This document shows, piece by piece, positions 16,685 to 23,317 of a stretch of DNA of 64,000 bases. The translations under genes were made by a program, and so were the position numbers. Source of the DNA: Nocardioides carbamazepini. GTDB lineage: Bacteria; Actinomycetota; Actinomycetes; Propionibacteriales; Nocardioidaceae. The first letter of the stretch is position 1. Every line of letters begins with the position of its first letter. The stretch is from contig NZ_JAHTLF010000018.1 in the NCBI RefSeq assembly GCF_024614185.1, positions 655,821-719,820 on the forward strand. The letters run 5' to 3'. The notes under the pieces are model-generated. The model saw only the letters and a list, made by a program, of their open reading frames with translations. It did no database searches and was not told where the DNA came from.

Positions 16685-18298
16685 TCACATCCGGAAGACG
16701 CCGAAGTTCATGGCGCCCTCGATCGGCTGGTTGTCGATCACTGACAGGCAGATGCCCAGCACCGTCCGGGTGTCGCGCGGGTCGATGACGCCGTCGTCGT
16801 AGACCATCCCGGACAGCACGTACGGCAGCGACTGCTCCTCGATCTGCTCCTCGACCATCTGCTTGACGGCGACGAAGCCCTCGGCGTCGAAGGGCTGGCC
16901 CTTCTTCTCCGCGGACTCGCGCGCCACGATCTCGAGCACGCCGGCGAGCTGGGCCGGGCCCATCACCGACGACTTCGCGGAGGGCCAGGTGAAGAGGAAG
17001 CGCGGGTCGTAGGCGCGGCCGTTCATGCCGTAGTTGCCGGCGCCGTAGGACGCGCCCATGATCACCGTCAGGTGCGGCACCTTCGAGTTGGAGACCGCGT
17101 TGATCATCATCGCGCCGTGCTTGATGATGCCGCCCTGCTCGTACTCCGCGCCGACCATGTAGCCGGTCGTGTTGTGCAGGAAGAGCAGCGGGGTGTCCTT
17201 CTGGTTGGCCAGCTGGATGAACTGGGCCGCCTTCTGCGCCTCCTCGCTCATCAGCACGCCGCGCGCGTTGGCGAGGATGCCGATCGGGTGGCCGTGGAGC
17301 TGGGCCCAGCCGACACAGAGCGCCGTCCCATACAAGGGCTTGAACTCGTCGAAAGCGGCTGCACCACCGGGGTTGCCCGGACCCGTGCCGTCGACGATCC
17401 GCAGGATCGCCTCGCGCGGGTCGAAGGGCTCCTTGAGGTCGGTGGGGATCAGGTCGAGCAGGTCCTCGGGGTCGAGGTCGGGCTCGGCGAACGTGGCGGT
17501 CGGGACCGCCCCGGCCTTGCGCCAGTTGAGCCGGGCGACGGTACGACGGGCGAGCCGGATCGCGTCGTACTCGTCGAGGGCGAGGAAGTCGGAGGAGCCG
17601 GAGACCCGCGAGTGCATCTCGGCGCCGCCGAGGGTCTCGTCGTCGGACTCCTCACCGGTCGCCATCTTCACCAGCGGCGGGCCGGCCAGGAAGACCTTGG
17701 CCTGCTCCTTGACCATGATCACGTAGTCACTCATGCCGGGGACGTACGCGCCGCCCGCGGTCGAGTTGCCGAACACGACCGAGATGGTCGGCTGCTTGCG
17801 GGCGCTGGCCCGGGTGAGATCGCGGAAGCCGCGGCCGCCGGGGATGAAGATCTCCTTCTGCGTGGGGAGATCGGCCCCGCCGGACTCGGTGAGGTTGATC
17901 ATCGGGAGCAGGTTCTTCTCCGCGATCTCACCGGCCCGGAAGGACTTCTTCAACGACCACGGGTTGAGCGCGCCGCCCTTCACCGTCGGGTCGTTGGCGA
18001 CGATCATGCACTCCACGCCCTCGACCACGCCGATCCCCGTGACCAGCGAGGCGCCGACCGCGAAGTCGCTGCCCCAGCCGGCCAGCGGCATCAGCTCGAG
18101 GAAGGCCGAGCCCTCGTCGACGAGCAGGTCGATCCGCTCGCGGGCGGTCAGCTTGCCGCGCTCCCGGTGGCGGGCGATGTACTTGCCGCCGGCCTCCACC
18201 GCCTTGGCCTGCTCGGCATGCAGGTCGGCGAGCTTGGCCTCCATCGCCGTACGCCGGGTCTGCTCCGGTGACTCGGTCTCGGTCTGGCTCGTGGTCAT
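16685..18298 (-). CDS. Acyl-CoA carboxylase beta subunit (carboxyltransferase)
   Basis: A 537-residue carboxyltransferase with two crotonase-like halves. Features include ARERIDLLVDEGSAFLEL, MIVANDPTVKGGALNPWS, NSTAGGAYVPGMSDYVIMV in the acyl-CoA site, and NNTTGY-type LHNTTGYMVGAEYE in the biotin half. The GGAYVPGMSDY segment and overall length resemble methylcrotonyl-/geranyl-CoA carboxylase beta more than propionyl-CoA carboxylase. It works with the alpha subunit encoded just downstream. Its ATG overlaps the stop of the SRPBCC gene. Confidence 0.92.
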   Translation of the reverse strand: MTTSQTETESPEQTRRTAMEAKLADLHAEQAKAVEAGGKYIARHRERGKLTARERIDLLVDEGSAFLELMPLAGWGSDFAVGASLVTGIGVVEGVECMIVANDPTVKGGALNPWSLKKSFRAGEIAEKNLLPMINLTESGGADLPTQKEIFIPGGRGFRDLTRASARKQPTISVVFGNSTAGGAYVPGMSDYVIMVKEQAKVFLAGPPLVKMATGEESDDETLGGAEMHSRVSGSSDFLALDEYDAIRLARRTVARLNWRKAGAVPTATFAEPDLDPEDLLDLIPTDLKEPFDPREAILRIVDGTGPGNPGGAAAFDEFKPLYGTALCVGWAQLHGHPIGILANARGVLMSEEAQKAAQFIQLANQKDTPLLFLHNTTGYMVGAEYEQGGIIKHGAMMINAVSNSKVPHLTVIMGASYGAGNYGMNGRAYDPRFLFTWPSAKSSVMGPAQLAGVLEIVARESAEKKGQPFDAEGFVAVKQMVEEQIEEQSLPYVLSGMVYDDGVIDPRDTRTVLGICLSVIDNQPIEGAMNFGVFRM

Positions 18299-18792
18299 GC
18301 CTCGTTCCCTCCCTCAAGCACCGACTTCATCCTCTCCAGGGTCGTGCGCATGCCGCGCTCGTTGGTCTTGCCGCGCAACCGGCCCAGCACGAGCCAGTAG
18401 CCGCGCATGAACCAGGCCGGCGTGAGCCGGAAGTACTCGGTGACGCTGGTGCCGCCGTTCTCGGGCTGCATCCGATAGCCCCAGGTGTTGAGGGCGTTGC
18501 CGTCGAGACCGACGGCGAACTCGAACACGCCCTCCCCGTTGCTGCCGGGCTCGTCGGCCTTCGTGACCGTGCACGGCGTCCAGTAGGTCGGTCCCACGCC
18601 GTTGCGCTTGACGTGTCCCTTGAACCGCGCGCCGACCACGGGGCCGGTGGCGCCGTGGGTCCACGCGGCCTCGAACGTCTCGGGCGAGAACTCGCCGATC
18701 CGGGTCACATCGCTGACCAGTGCCCAGACGTCCTCGACCGGCGCCCTCATGTGCACGGTGACCTCGCCGCCCAGCGGCTTCAGCAGGCTCAT
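18295..18792 (-). CDS. SRPBCC family protein (polyketide cyclase/CoxG-like fold)
   Basis: A 165-residue protein whose start (EVTVHMRAPVEDVWALVSDVTRIGEFSPE) is the classic START/SRPBCC opening: a strand, a small helix, then the long beta-sheet wall of a hydrophobic cavity. These proteins bind hydrophobic ligands or act as cyclases. No catalytic residues can be named. It is coupled by four-base overlaps to the acyl-CoA dehydrogenase before it and the carboxyltransferase after it, so it belongs to the same pathway. A binding or chaperoning role for the acyl intermediate is an inference. Confidence 0.85.
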   Translation of the reverse strand: MSLLKPLGGEVTVHMRAPVEDVWALVSDVTRIGEFSPETFEAAWTHGATGPVVGARFKGHVKRNGVGPTYWTPCTVTKADEPGSNGEGVFEFAVGLDGNALNTWGYRMQPENGGTSVTEYFRLTPAWFMRGYWLVLGRLRGKTNERGMRTTLERMKSVLEGGNEA

Positions 18793-19937
18793 CCGGCATA
18801 TCCCAACAACTTGGCGGCGAGGTCGGTGAGCACCTCGGTGGCACCGCCGCCGATCGGCAGCAGCCGGGCGTCGCGGTAGTGCCGCTCGACCTCGGTGCCG
18901 TGCATGTAGCCGGCGCCGCCGTGCAGCTGGACCGCGATGTCGGAGACCGCGACGGCGGTGTCGACGGCGGTCTGCTTGGCCAGGCAGGCCTCGGCGACGA
19001 CGTTCTCGCCGGCGACGTGGCGCGCAGCGACGTCGAGCGTGTAGGTGCGCGCGACCTCGACCTGGCGGTGCATCTCGACCAGCTGGGCGCGCACGACCTG
19101 GTTCTTGTTGAGCGGCTTGCCGAAGGTCTCGCGGTCGCGGGTGTAGGCCGCGGCCAGGTCGAGGCAGCGCTTGGCGTGGCCGTAGCCCATCAGCGCGAGG
19201 AAGATCCGCTCCACCACGAACTGCTGGGCGATGTAGTAGAAGCCCTGGTTCTCCTGCCCGACCAGGTTCTCCACCGGGACGCGCGCGTCGACGTACGACA
19301 GCTCGGCGGTGTCGGAGCAGTGCCAGCCCATCTTCTTCAGCGAGCGCTGGACGGTGAAGCCCGGCGTCCCCTTGTCGACGACGATCAGCGAGATGCCGGC
19401 ATGCCCAGGTGATGCAGACTCGCCGGTGCGGCAGGCGGTGACGACATAGTCGCCGCGGACCGCGGAGGTGATGAACGTCTTGGCGCCGTTGATGACGTAG
19501 TGGTCGCCGTCGCGCACCGCCCGGGTGGTGATGCCCGCGACGTCGGAGCCGCCGCCGGGCTCGGTGATGGCGAGGCTGCCGATCTTCTCGCCGGCCAGGG
19601 TGGGGCGGACGTAGCGGTCGATGAGGTACGGCGAGCCGTTCTCCACCATGTGCGGCACCGAGATGCCGTGCGTGAACAGCGAGGCCATCAGCCCACCGGA
19701 CGCACCCGCCTCCATCAGCCCCTCCTGCAGCGCGCACGCGTCGAGCAGGTCACCGCCCTCGCCGCCTGTGGACTCCGGGTAGCCGACCGCGAGCAGGCCC
19801 GCCTTCGCCGCCGCCTCGGTGAGGCTGCGCGGCAGCTCGCCGGCGTCCTCCCACTCCTGCAGGCTGGGCATGATCTCGCGCCGCGCGAACTCCGTCGCCG
19901 ACTCCTTGAGCGCCAGGCGCTCCTCGCTCCATCTCAT
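18789..19937 (-). CDS. Acyl-CoA dehydrogenase
   Basis: A 382-residue acyl-CoA dehydrogenase. Landmarks are YPESTGGEGGDLLD, LAITEPGGGSDVAGI, YVINGAKTFITSAVRGDYVV and the C-terminal LHGGAGYMHGTEVERHYRDARLLPIGGGATEVL. The start MRWSEERLALKES has GGAGG at good spacing. The longer upstream reading passes through an intergenic palindrome and is rejected. It shares its operon with AtuA-type, carboxylase and a second dehydrogenase gene. Having two dehydrogenases in one operon matches citronellol/geraniol or leucine-type pathways, where different steps need separate enzymes. Confidence 0.92.
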   Translation of the reverse strand: MRWSEERLALKESATEFARREIMPSLQEWEDAGELPRSLTEAAAKAGLLAVGYPESTGGEGGDLLDACALQEGLMEAGASGGLMASLFTHGISVPHMVENGSPYLIDRYVRPTLAGEKIGSLAITEPGGGSDVAGITTRAVRDGDHYVINGAKTFITSAVRGDYVVTACRTGESASPGHAGISLIVVDKGTPGFTVQRSLKKMGWHCSDTAELSYVDARVPVENLVGQENQGFYYIAQQFVVERIFLALMGYGHAKRCLDLAAAYTRDRETFGKPLNKNQVVRAQLVEMHRQVEVARTYTLDVAARHVAGENVVAEACLAKQTAVDTAVAVSDIAVQLHGGAGYMHGTEVERHYRDARLLPIGGGATEVLTDLAAKLLGYAG

Positions 19938-19961
19938 CGGCTGTCCTCCGGCGCGGTGGTG

Positions 19962-20027
19962 CTGCGGTTTGGTCCCAAACCGCAGGAAATCGGCCCCGAA
20001 ACCTGCGGTTTGGGACCAAACCGCAGG
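19962..20027. repeat. Double palindrome (inverted pair of self-palindromic 24-mers)
   Basis: Unit 1 (19962-19985) is CTGCGGTTTGG-tc-CCAAACCGCAG. Unit 2 (20002-20027) is CCTGCGGTTTGG-ga-CCAAACCGCAGG. Each is its own inverted repeat, and unit 2 contains the exact reverse complement of unit 1, so the 66-base block can fold as two small hairpins or one large one. It lies between the AtuA-type gene and the acyl-CoA dehydrogenase gene, both on the minus strand. It could be an operator pair, an attenuator or a repeat element; the sequence alone does not decide. Confidence 0.75.
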
Positions 20028-20049
20028 CTCTCGGCACACCAGGGGTCGC

Positions 20050-21780
20050 TCATACCAAGTCCTCCTGGATGTGGACGATCCGGCTGCGGACCCACTCGCC
20101 GAGGCCCTTGGCCTGGGGGTCGAACCGGGTGGACGCGGCGACGCCGTCGCCGAGCAGGCCGTGGATGACGACGTTGACCGCGCCGAGGTTGGGCAGCACG
20201 TAGACGTCGATGTCGAGGTCCTTGGCCTCGGGCACCAGCTCGCGGATCTTGCGGTCCTTGACGATCTTCGCCAGCCACTGCACGCGCGCCTCGTACTTCG
20301 GCGAGCCGTCGTGCTTCACCCACAGCCCGAGGTTGGCGTTGCCGCCCTTGTCGCCGGAGCGCGCGTGCACGAAGGTGCCCAGCGGCATCCGGCGGGTGAT
20401 CGTGTCCGTCGGAGCGGGGTACGGCGACGGGCGCGTGCCGAGCGTCGGGTCGAGCTCGGCCGGGTCGGCGAACACGGTCGGGTCGGCGATCACCTCGCGG
20501 GTCCCGTCGTGGTGGACGACCGTGTGCTCGACGGTCCCGCGGTCGACGTACGCGGGCGTGTAGACGCCGAACGGGCTGGGCTTCTGGGGCGGGCTGGTCA
20601 TCGTGAACCCGGGGTACGACGCCAGGGCGAGCTCGACCGCGGGGCCGGTGAACGGCTTGCCGAGCGGGCCCGCCTCGGGGTCCTTGCCGATGCAGCGCAG
20701 GATGACCGAGGCGCCCTCCTCGGTGTCGGCATCGCCGGTGCGTGCGGGGGTCTGGGTCCAGGTGACGTCGGCCGCGGTGAGCTGCGGGTCGAGCTGGCTG
20801 CGCAGCCACTCGGCCTTGGCGTCGATGTCGAGTCCGGTGAGCACGAACTCGACCTGGTTGCGGTAGCCGCCGAGCGTGTTGACCGCGACCTTCAGCTGCT
20901 CGGCCGGCGCGGTGCCGGTGACACCGCTGATCTCCACACGGTCCGGGCCCTGCTGGTGCAGGCGGATCGAGTCGAGCCGGGTGGTCACGTCGGGGTTGAG
21001 GTAGCGCGTCGTCTGGATCTCGTAGAGGAGCTGCGCGGTGACGGTGTCGACGGTGACCGCGCCACCGGTGCCGGCGTGCTTGGTGATCACGCTGCTGCCG
21101 TCGGCGGCGACCTCGGCGATCGGGAAGCCGAGCGGCTTGTCCATCGGAGCCCCGGCGCGGAACAGCTCCCGGAACCCGGAGAAGTTGCCGCCCGTGGCCT
21201 GGGTGCCGCACTCGATGACGTGGCCCGCGACGACGGCACCGGCCAGGGCGTCGTAGTCGGTCGGAGTCCAGCCGTGGTGCGCGATCGCGGGGCCCACGAC
21301 GACGCTGGCGTCGGTGACCCGGCCGGTGACGACGACGTCGGCGCCCCTGGCGAGGGCCGAGGCGATGCCGAACGCGCCGAGGTAGGCGTTGGCGGTCAGG
21401 GCGCCGTCACTGATGCCTTCGATCGGGGGGTTCGCCGCTCGTAGGTCGTCGCCCTCGACGTACGCGACCTTGGCGCCGGTGCCGAGCGCCTCGATCTTGG
21501 CGGCCAGCGCGGCGGGGTTGAGCCCGCCGGCGTTGCTGACGATCTTGACACCCTTGTCGAGCGCGAGGCCGAGGGTGCCTTCCAACTGCTTGAGGAACGT
21601 CCGCGCGTAGCCGAGGTCGGCGTCGCGCAGGGTGTCCATGCCGAGGATGAGCATGGTGAGCTCGGCGAGGTAGTCGCCGGTGATGACGTCGATGTCACCG
21701 CCCTCGAGCTGCTCGCGCAGCGCGGAGAGGCGGTCGCCGTAGAAGCCGCTGCAGTTGGCGACCCTGAGCGGTGCCGTCAT
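20050..21780 (-). CDS. Acyclic terpene utilization AtuA family protein (DUF1446)
   Basis: A 576-residue cytoplasmic protein. The opening RVANCSGFYGDRLSALREQLEGG, the KIVSNAGGLNP and VVTGRVTDASVVVGP segments, and the C-terminal HARSGDKGGNANLGLWV with a VYVLPNLGAVNVVIHGLLG tail match the AtuA-like family. AtuA is required for acyclic terpene use in Pseudomonas but its biochemical role is unknown. Here the gene starts four bases before the TIGR03084-type stop. It leads into an acyl-CoA dehydrogenase/carboxylase set with the same logic as the atu cluster. Length includes both the main domain and the C-terminal domain seen in bacterial members. Confidence 0.88.
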   Translation of the reverse strand: MTAPLRVANCSGFYGDRLSALREQLEGGDIDVITGDYLAELTMLILGMDTLRDADLGYARTFLKQLEGTLGLALDKGVKIVSNAGGLNPAALAAKIEALGTGAKVAYVEGDDLRAANPPIEGISDGALTANAYLGAFGIASALARGADVVVTGRVTDASVVVGPAIAHHGWTPTDYDALAGAVVAGHVIECGTQATGGNFSGFRELFRAGAPMDKPLGFPIAEVAADGSSVITKHAGTGGAVTVDTVTAQLLYEIQTTRYLNPDVTTRLDSIRLHQQGPDRVEISGVTGTAPAEQLKVAVNTLGGYRNQVEFVLTGLDIDAKAEWLRSQLDPQLTAADVTWTQTPARTGDADTEEGASVILRCIGKDPEAGPLGKPFTGPAVELALASYPGFTMTSPPQKPSPFGVYTPAYVDRGTVEHTVVHHDGTREVIADPTVFADPAELDPTLGTRPSPYPAPTDTITRRMPLGTFVHARSGDKGGNANLGLWVKHDGSPKYEARVQWLAKIVKDRKIRELVPEAKDLDIDVYVLPNLGAVNVVIHGLLGDGVAASTRFDPQAKGLGEWVRSRIVHIQEDLV

Positions 21781-22589
21781 CGGGGGTCCCTCCCGCCGCC
21801 GGCGGGACCGGCGAACGCCTGGGCGATGGTCAGCCACCTCTCGGCGTCGTCGCCGACCGCCTTGAGGCTGGTGTCGTCGCGGTGGATGCGCTGGGTGACC
21901 AGCCGGCAGAAGTCGTAGGCCTCACCCGTGACGCGCTGCGCGGCGTCCTCGGGACCCCAGGTCCAGACGGCACCGCTGGGCCCGGTCAGCTCGACCCGGA
22001 ACTCCTCGGCGGGGGCTTCGAGGCCGTTGTTGGCGTAGGCGAAGTCGCGGGTGCGGACGCCGATGTGGGCGACGTGCCGGACCCGGTCGGTCGGCTCCGG
22101 CACGGCGCCGATCGTCTCGTAGACGTCCAGCCCGTGGGCCCACGTCTCCATGAACCGGGCCGTCGCCATCGACGTCGGCGACATCGGGGGGCCGAACCAC
22201 GGCATCCTGGTGCCGGCGGGCTGGGCCCACAGGGCCGTGACGAGTCCCGCGCGGGCGAGGTCCCAGCGGCCCAGCAGCTCGGCGGGAGGAAGGGCGGCTA
22301 GCTCGTGCGCGCTGGCGTCGACGAAGCCGGTCGGGTTCTCGATCGCCTTCAGTACGACGGCGTCCCACGCCGCCTTGCCCTTCTCGGTCCCGGCACCCGC
22401 GGCGATCGTCGCCACCTCGTCGGTCCACACCAGATGGGCGACCTGCGTGGCCACCGTCCACCCCTGGGCCGGCGTCGCCCGGCTCCACGCGTCGGCTGTC
22501 GCGACGGCCGTGCGGAGCAGGTGGCTCTCCGTCGCGAGGTCGACGAGCAGGTCGTCGAGGACCCTATTCACGGGGTTCACGGGGCTCAC
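21777..22589 (-). CDS. TIGR03084-type protein (DinB/maleylpyruvate isomerase-like fold)
   Basis: A 270-residue protein. The N-terminal four-helix part carries TQVAHLVWTDEVATIA and MATARFMETWAHGLDVYE; the His and Asp/Glu residues in these stretches are where mycothiol-dependent DinB-like enzymes bind metal. The remainder is a beta-rich C-terminal domain (VWTWGPEDAAQRVTGEA). Members are common in actinobacteria and lack a proven function. The GTG start has AAGGAG five bases upstream and overlaps the TetR stop. A mycothiol-linked step in the acyl-CoA pathway is possible but inferred. Confidence 0.8.
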   Translation of the reverse strand: MSPVNPVNRVLDDLLVDLATESHLLRTAVATADAWSRATPAQGWTVATQVAHLVWTDEVATIAAGAGTEKGKAAWDAVVLKAIENPTGFVDASAHELAALPPAELLGRWDLARAGLVTALWAQPAGTRMPWFGPPMSPTSMATARFMETWAHGLDVYETIGAVPEPTDRVRHVAHIGVRTRDFAYANNGLEAPAEEFRVELTGPSGAVWTWGPEDAAQRVTGEAYDFCRLVTQRIHRDDTSLKAVGDDAERWLTIAQAFAGPAGGGRDPR

Positions 22590-23206
22590 GGGTTCTCCTT
22601 GGGGTGCAGGGCGGCGTCGAGCGTGCGCGCCCACTCGGTGAGGATCCGGCGACGTCGACGGGCGTCGTCGCCGAGCGTGTTGGCGAGACCCAGGCCACGC
22701 ACCAGGTCGAGCGTGGCCTGCACCAGCTCGCGCGCACCGGGCTGCGACTCGTCGATGCCGAGCAGCTCGACCGTGAGCCGGTGCGTCTCGCGACCGACGC
22801 GCTGCTCCAGCGGCGCGACGGCCTGGTGCAGCGTGTCGTCGGTGCGGGCGGCGACCCAGAGCTCGAGCGCCGCGGTGAACACCGTCGACGCGAAGTGCTC
22901 GCCCAGCATCTGCACGACCGCCTCGGTCCGGCCCTGGCCCCGGGGCAGCTTCGCCACCGCCGCCTCCAGGTCGGAGCCGCGGATCGCGGTCAGGTGCGCG
23001 ACCGCCGCGACGACGAGGTCGTTCTTGGTCGGGAAGTGGTGCAGCTGCGCGCCGCGACTCACCCCGGCCCGCTCCGAGACCAGCGTGGTCGTCGTCCCGC
23101 CGAAGCCCTTCTCCACCAGCAGCTCGACGGTCGCCTCCATCAGCCGCTGCCGCATCACCCGGGTGCGCTCCTCCTGGGGGACCCGGGTGGCGGCAGGGGT
23201 GCTCAT
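22586..23206 (-). CDS. TetR family transcriptional regulator
   Basis: A 206-residue regulator. The N-terminal helix-turn-helix is read from RQRLMEATVELLVEKGFGGTTTTLVSERAGVSRGAQLHHFPTK... (residues about 18-62), followed by a helical ligand domain. It is the first gene of the AtuA/carboxylase operon and overlaps the next gene by four bases, so it should autoregulate the operon and release it on binding an acyl-CoA or terpenoid ligand. Upstream on its strand is a TTGACT hexamer and an AGTCA-agcc-TGACT element (about 23237-23250) that could be its operator. Confidence 0.9.
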   Translation of the reverse strand: MSTPAATRVPQEERTRVMRQRLMEATVELLVEKGFGGTTTTLVSERAGVSRGAQLHHFPTKNDLVVAAVAHLTAIRGSDLEAAVAKLPRGQGRTEAVVQMLGEHFASTVFTAALELWVAARTDDTLHQAVAPLEQRVGRETHRLTVELLGIDESQPGARELVQATLDLVRGLGLANTLGDDARRRRRILTEWARTLDAALHPKENP

Positions 23207-23235
23207 GGCGCCAGCATGCCGCCGGACAAACAAAC

Positions 23236-23251
23236 AGTCAAGCCTGACTTT
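23236..23251 (-). promoter_or_regulatory. Candidate promoter/operator of the TetR-led operon
   Basis: On the minus strand AAAGTCAGGCTTGACTGTTTG holds an AGTCA/TGACT inverted repeat with a four-base spacer, and its second arm forms the TTGACT of a possible -35 box. It is 30-45 bases upstream of the TetR ATG. Autorepression by the TetR protein is the natural reading. I cannot point to a convincing -10. Confidence 0.35.
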
Positions 23252-23276
23252 AAATGTGGGAGGAGCGCAGCTCGAG

Positions 23277-23304
23277 GTGAGAGTGACCCAGGGATCACCC
23301 TCAC
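23277..23304 (-). terminator. Terminator-like hairpin after the FtsX-type permease
   Basis: GTGAGAGTGA (23277-23286) pairs with TCACCCTCAC (23295-23304), one mismatch, eight-base loop. It begins about 13 bases past the permease stop codon on the minus strand. It separates the exporter operon from the TetR promoter. No T-tract is present, as is common in high-GC actinobacteria. Confidence 0.5.
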
Positions 23305-23317
23305 CCACCCGACGCGG

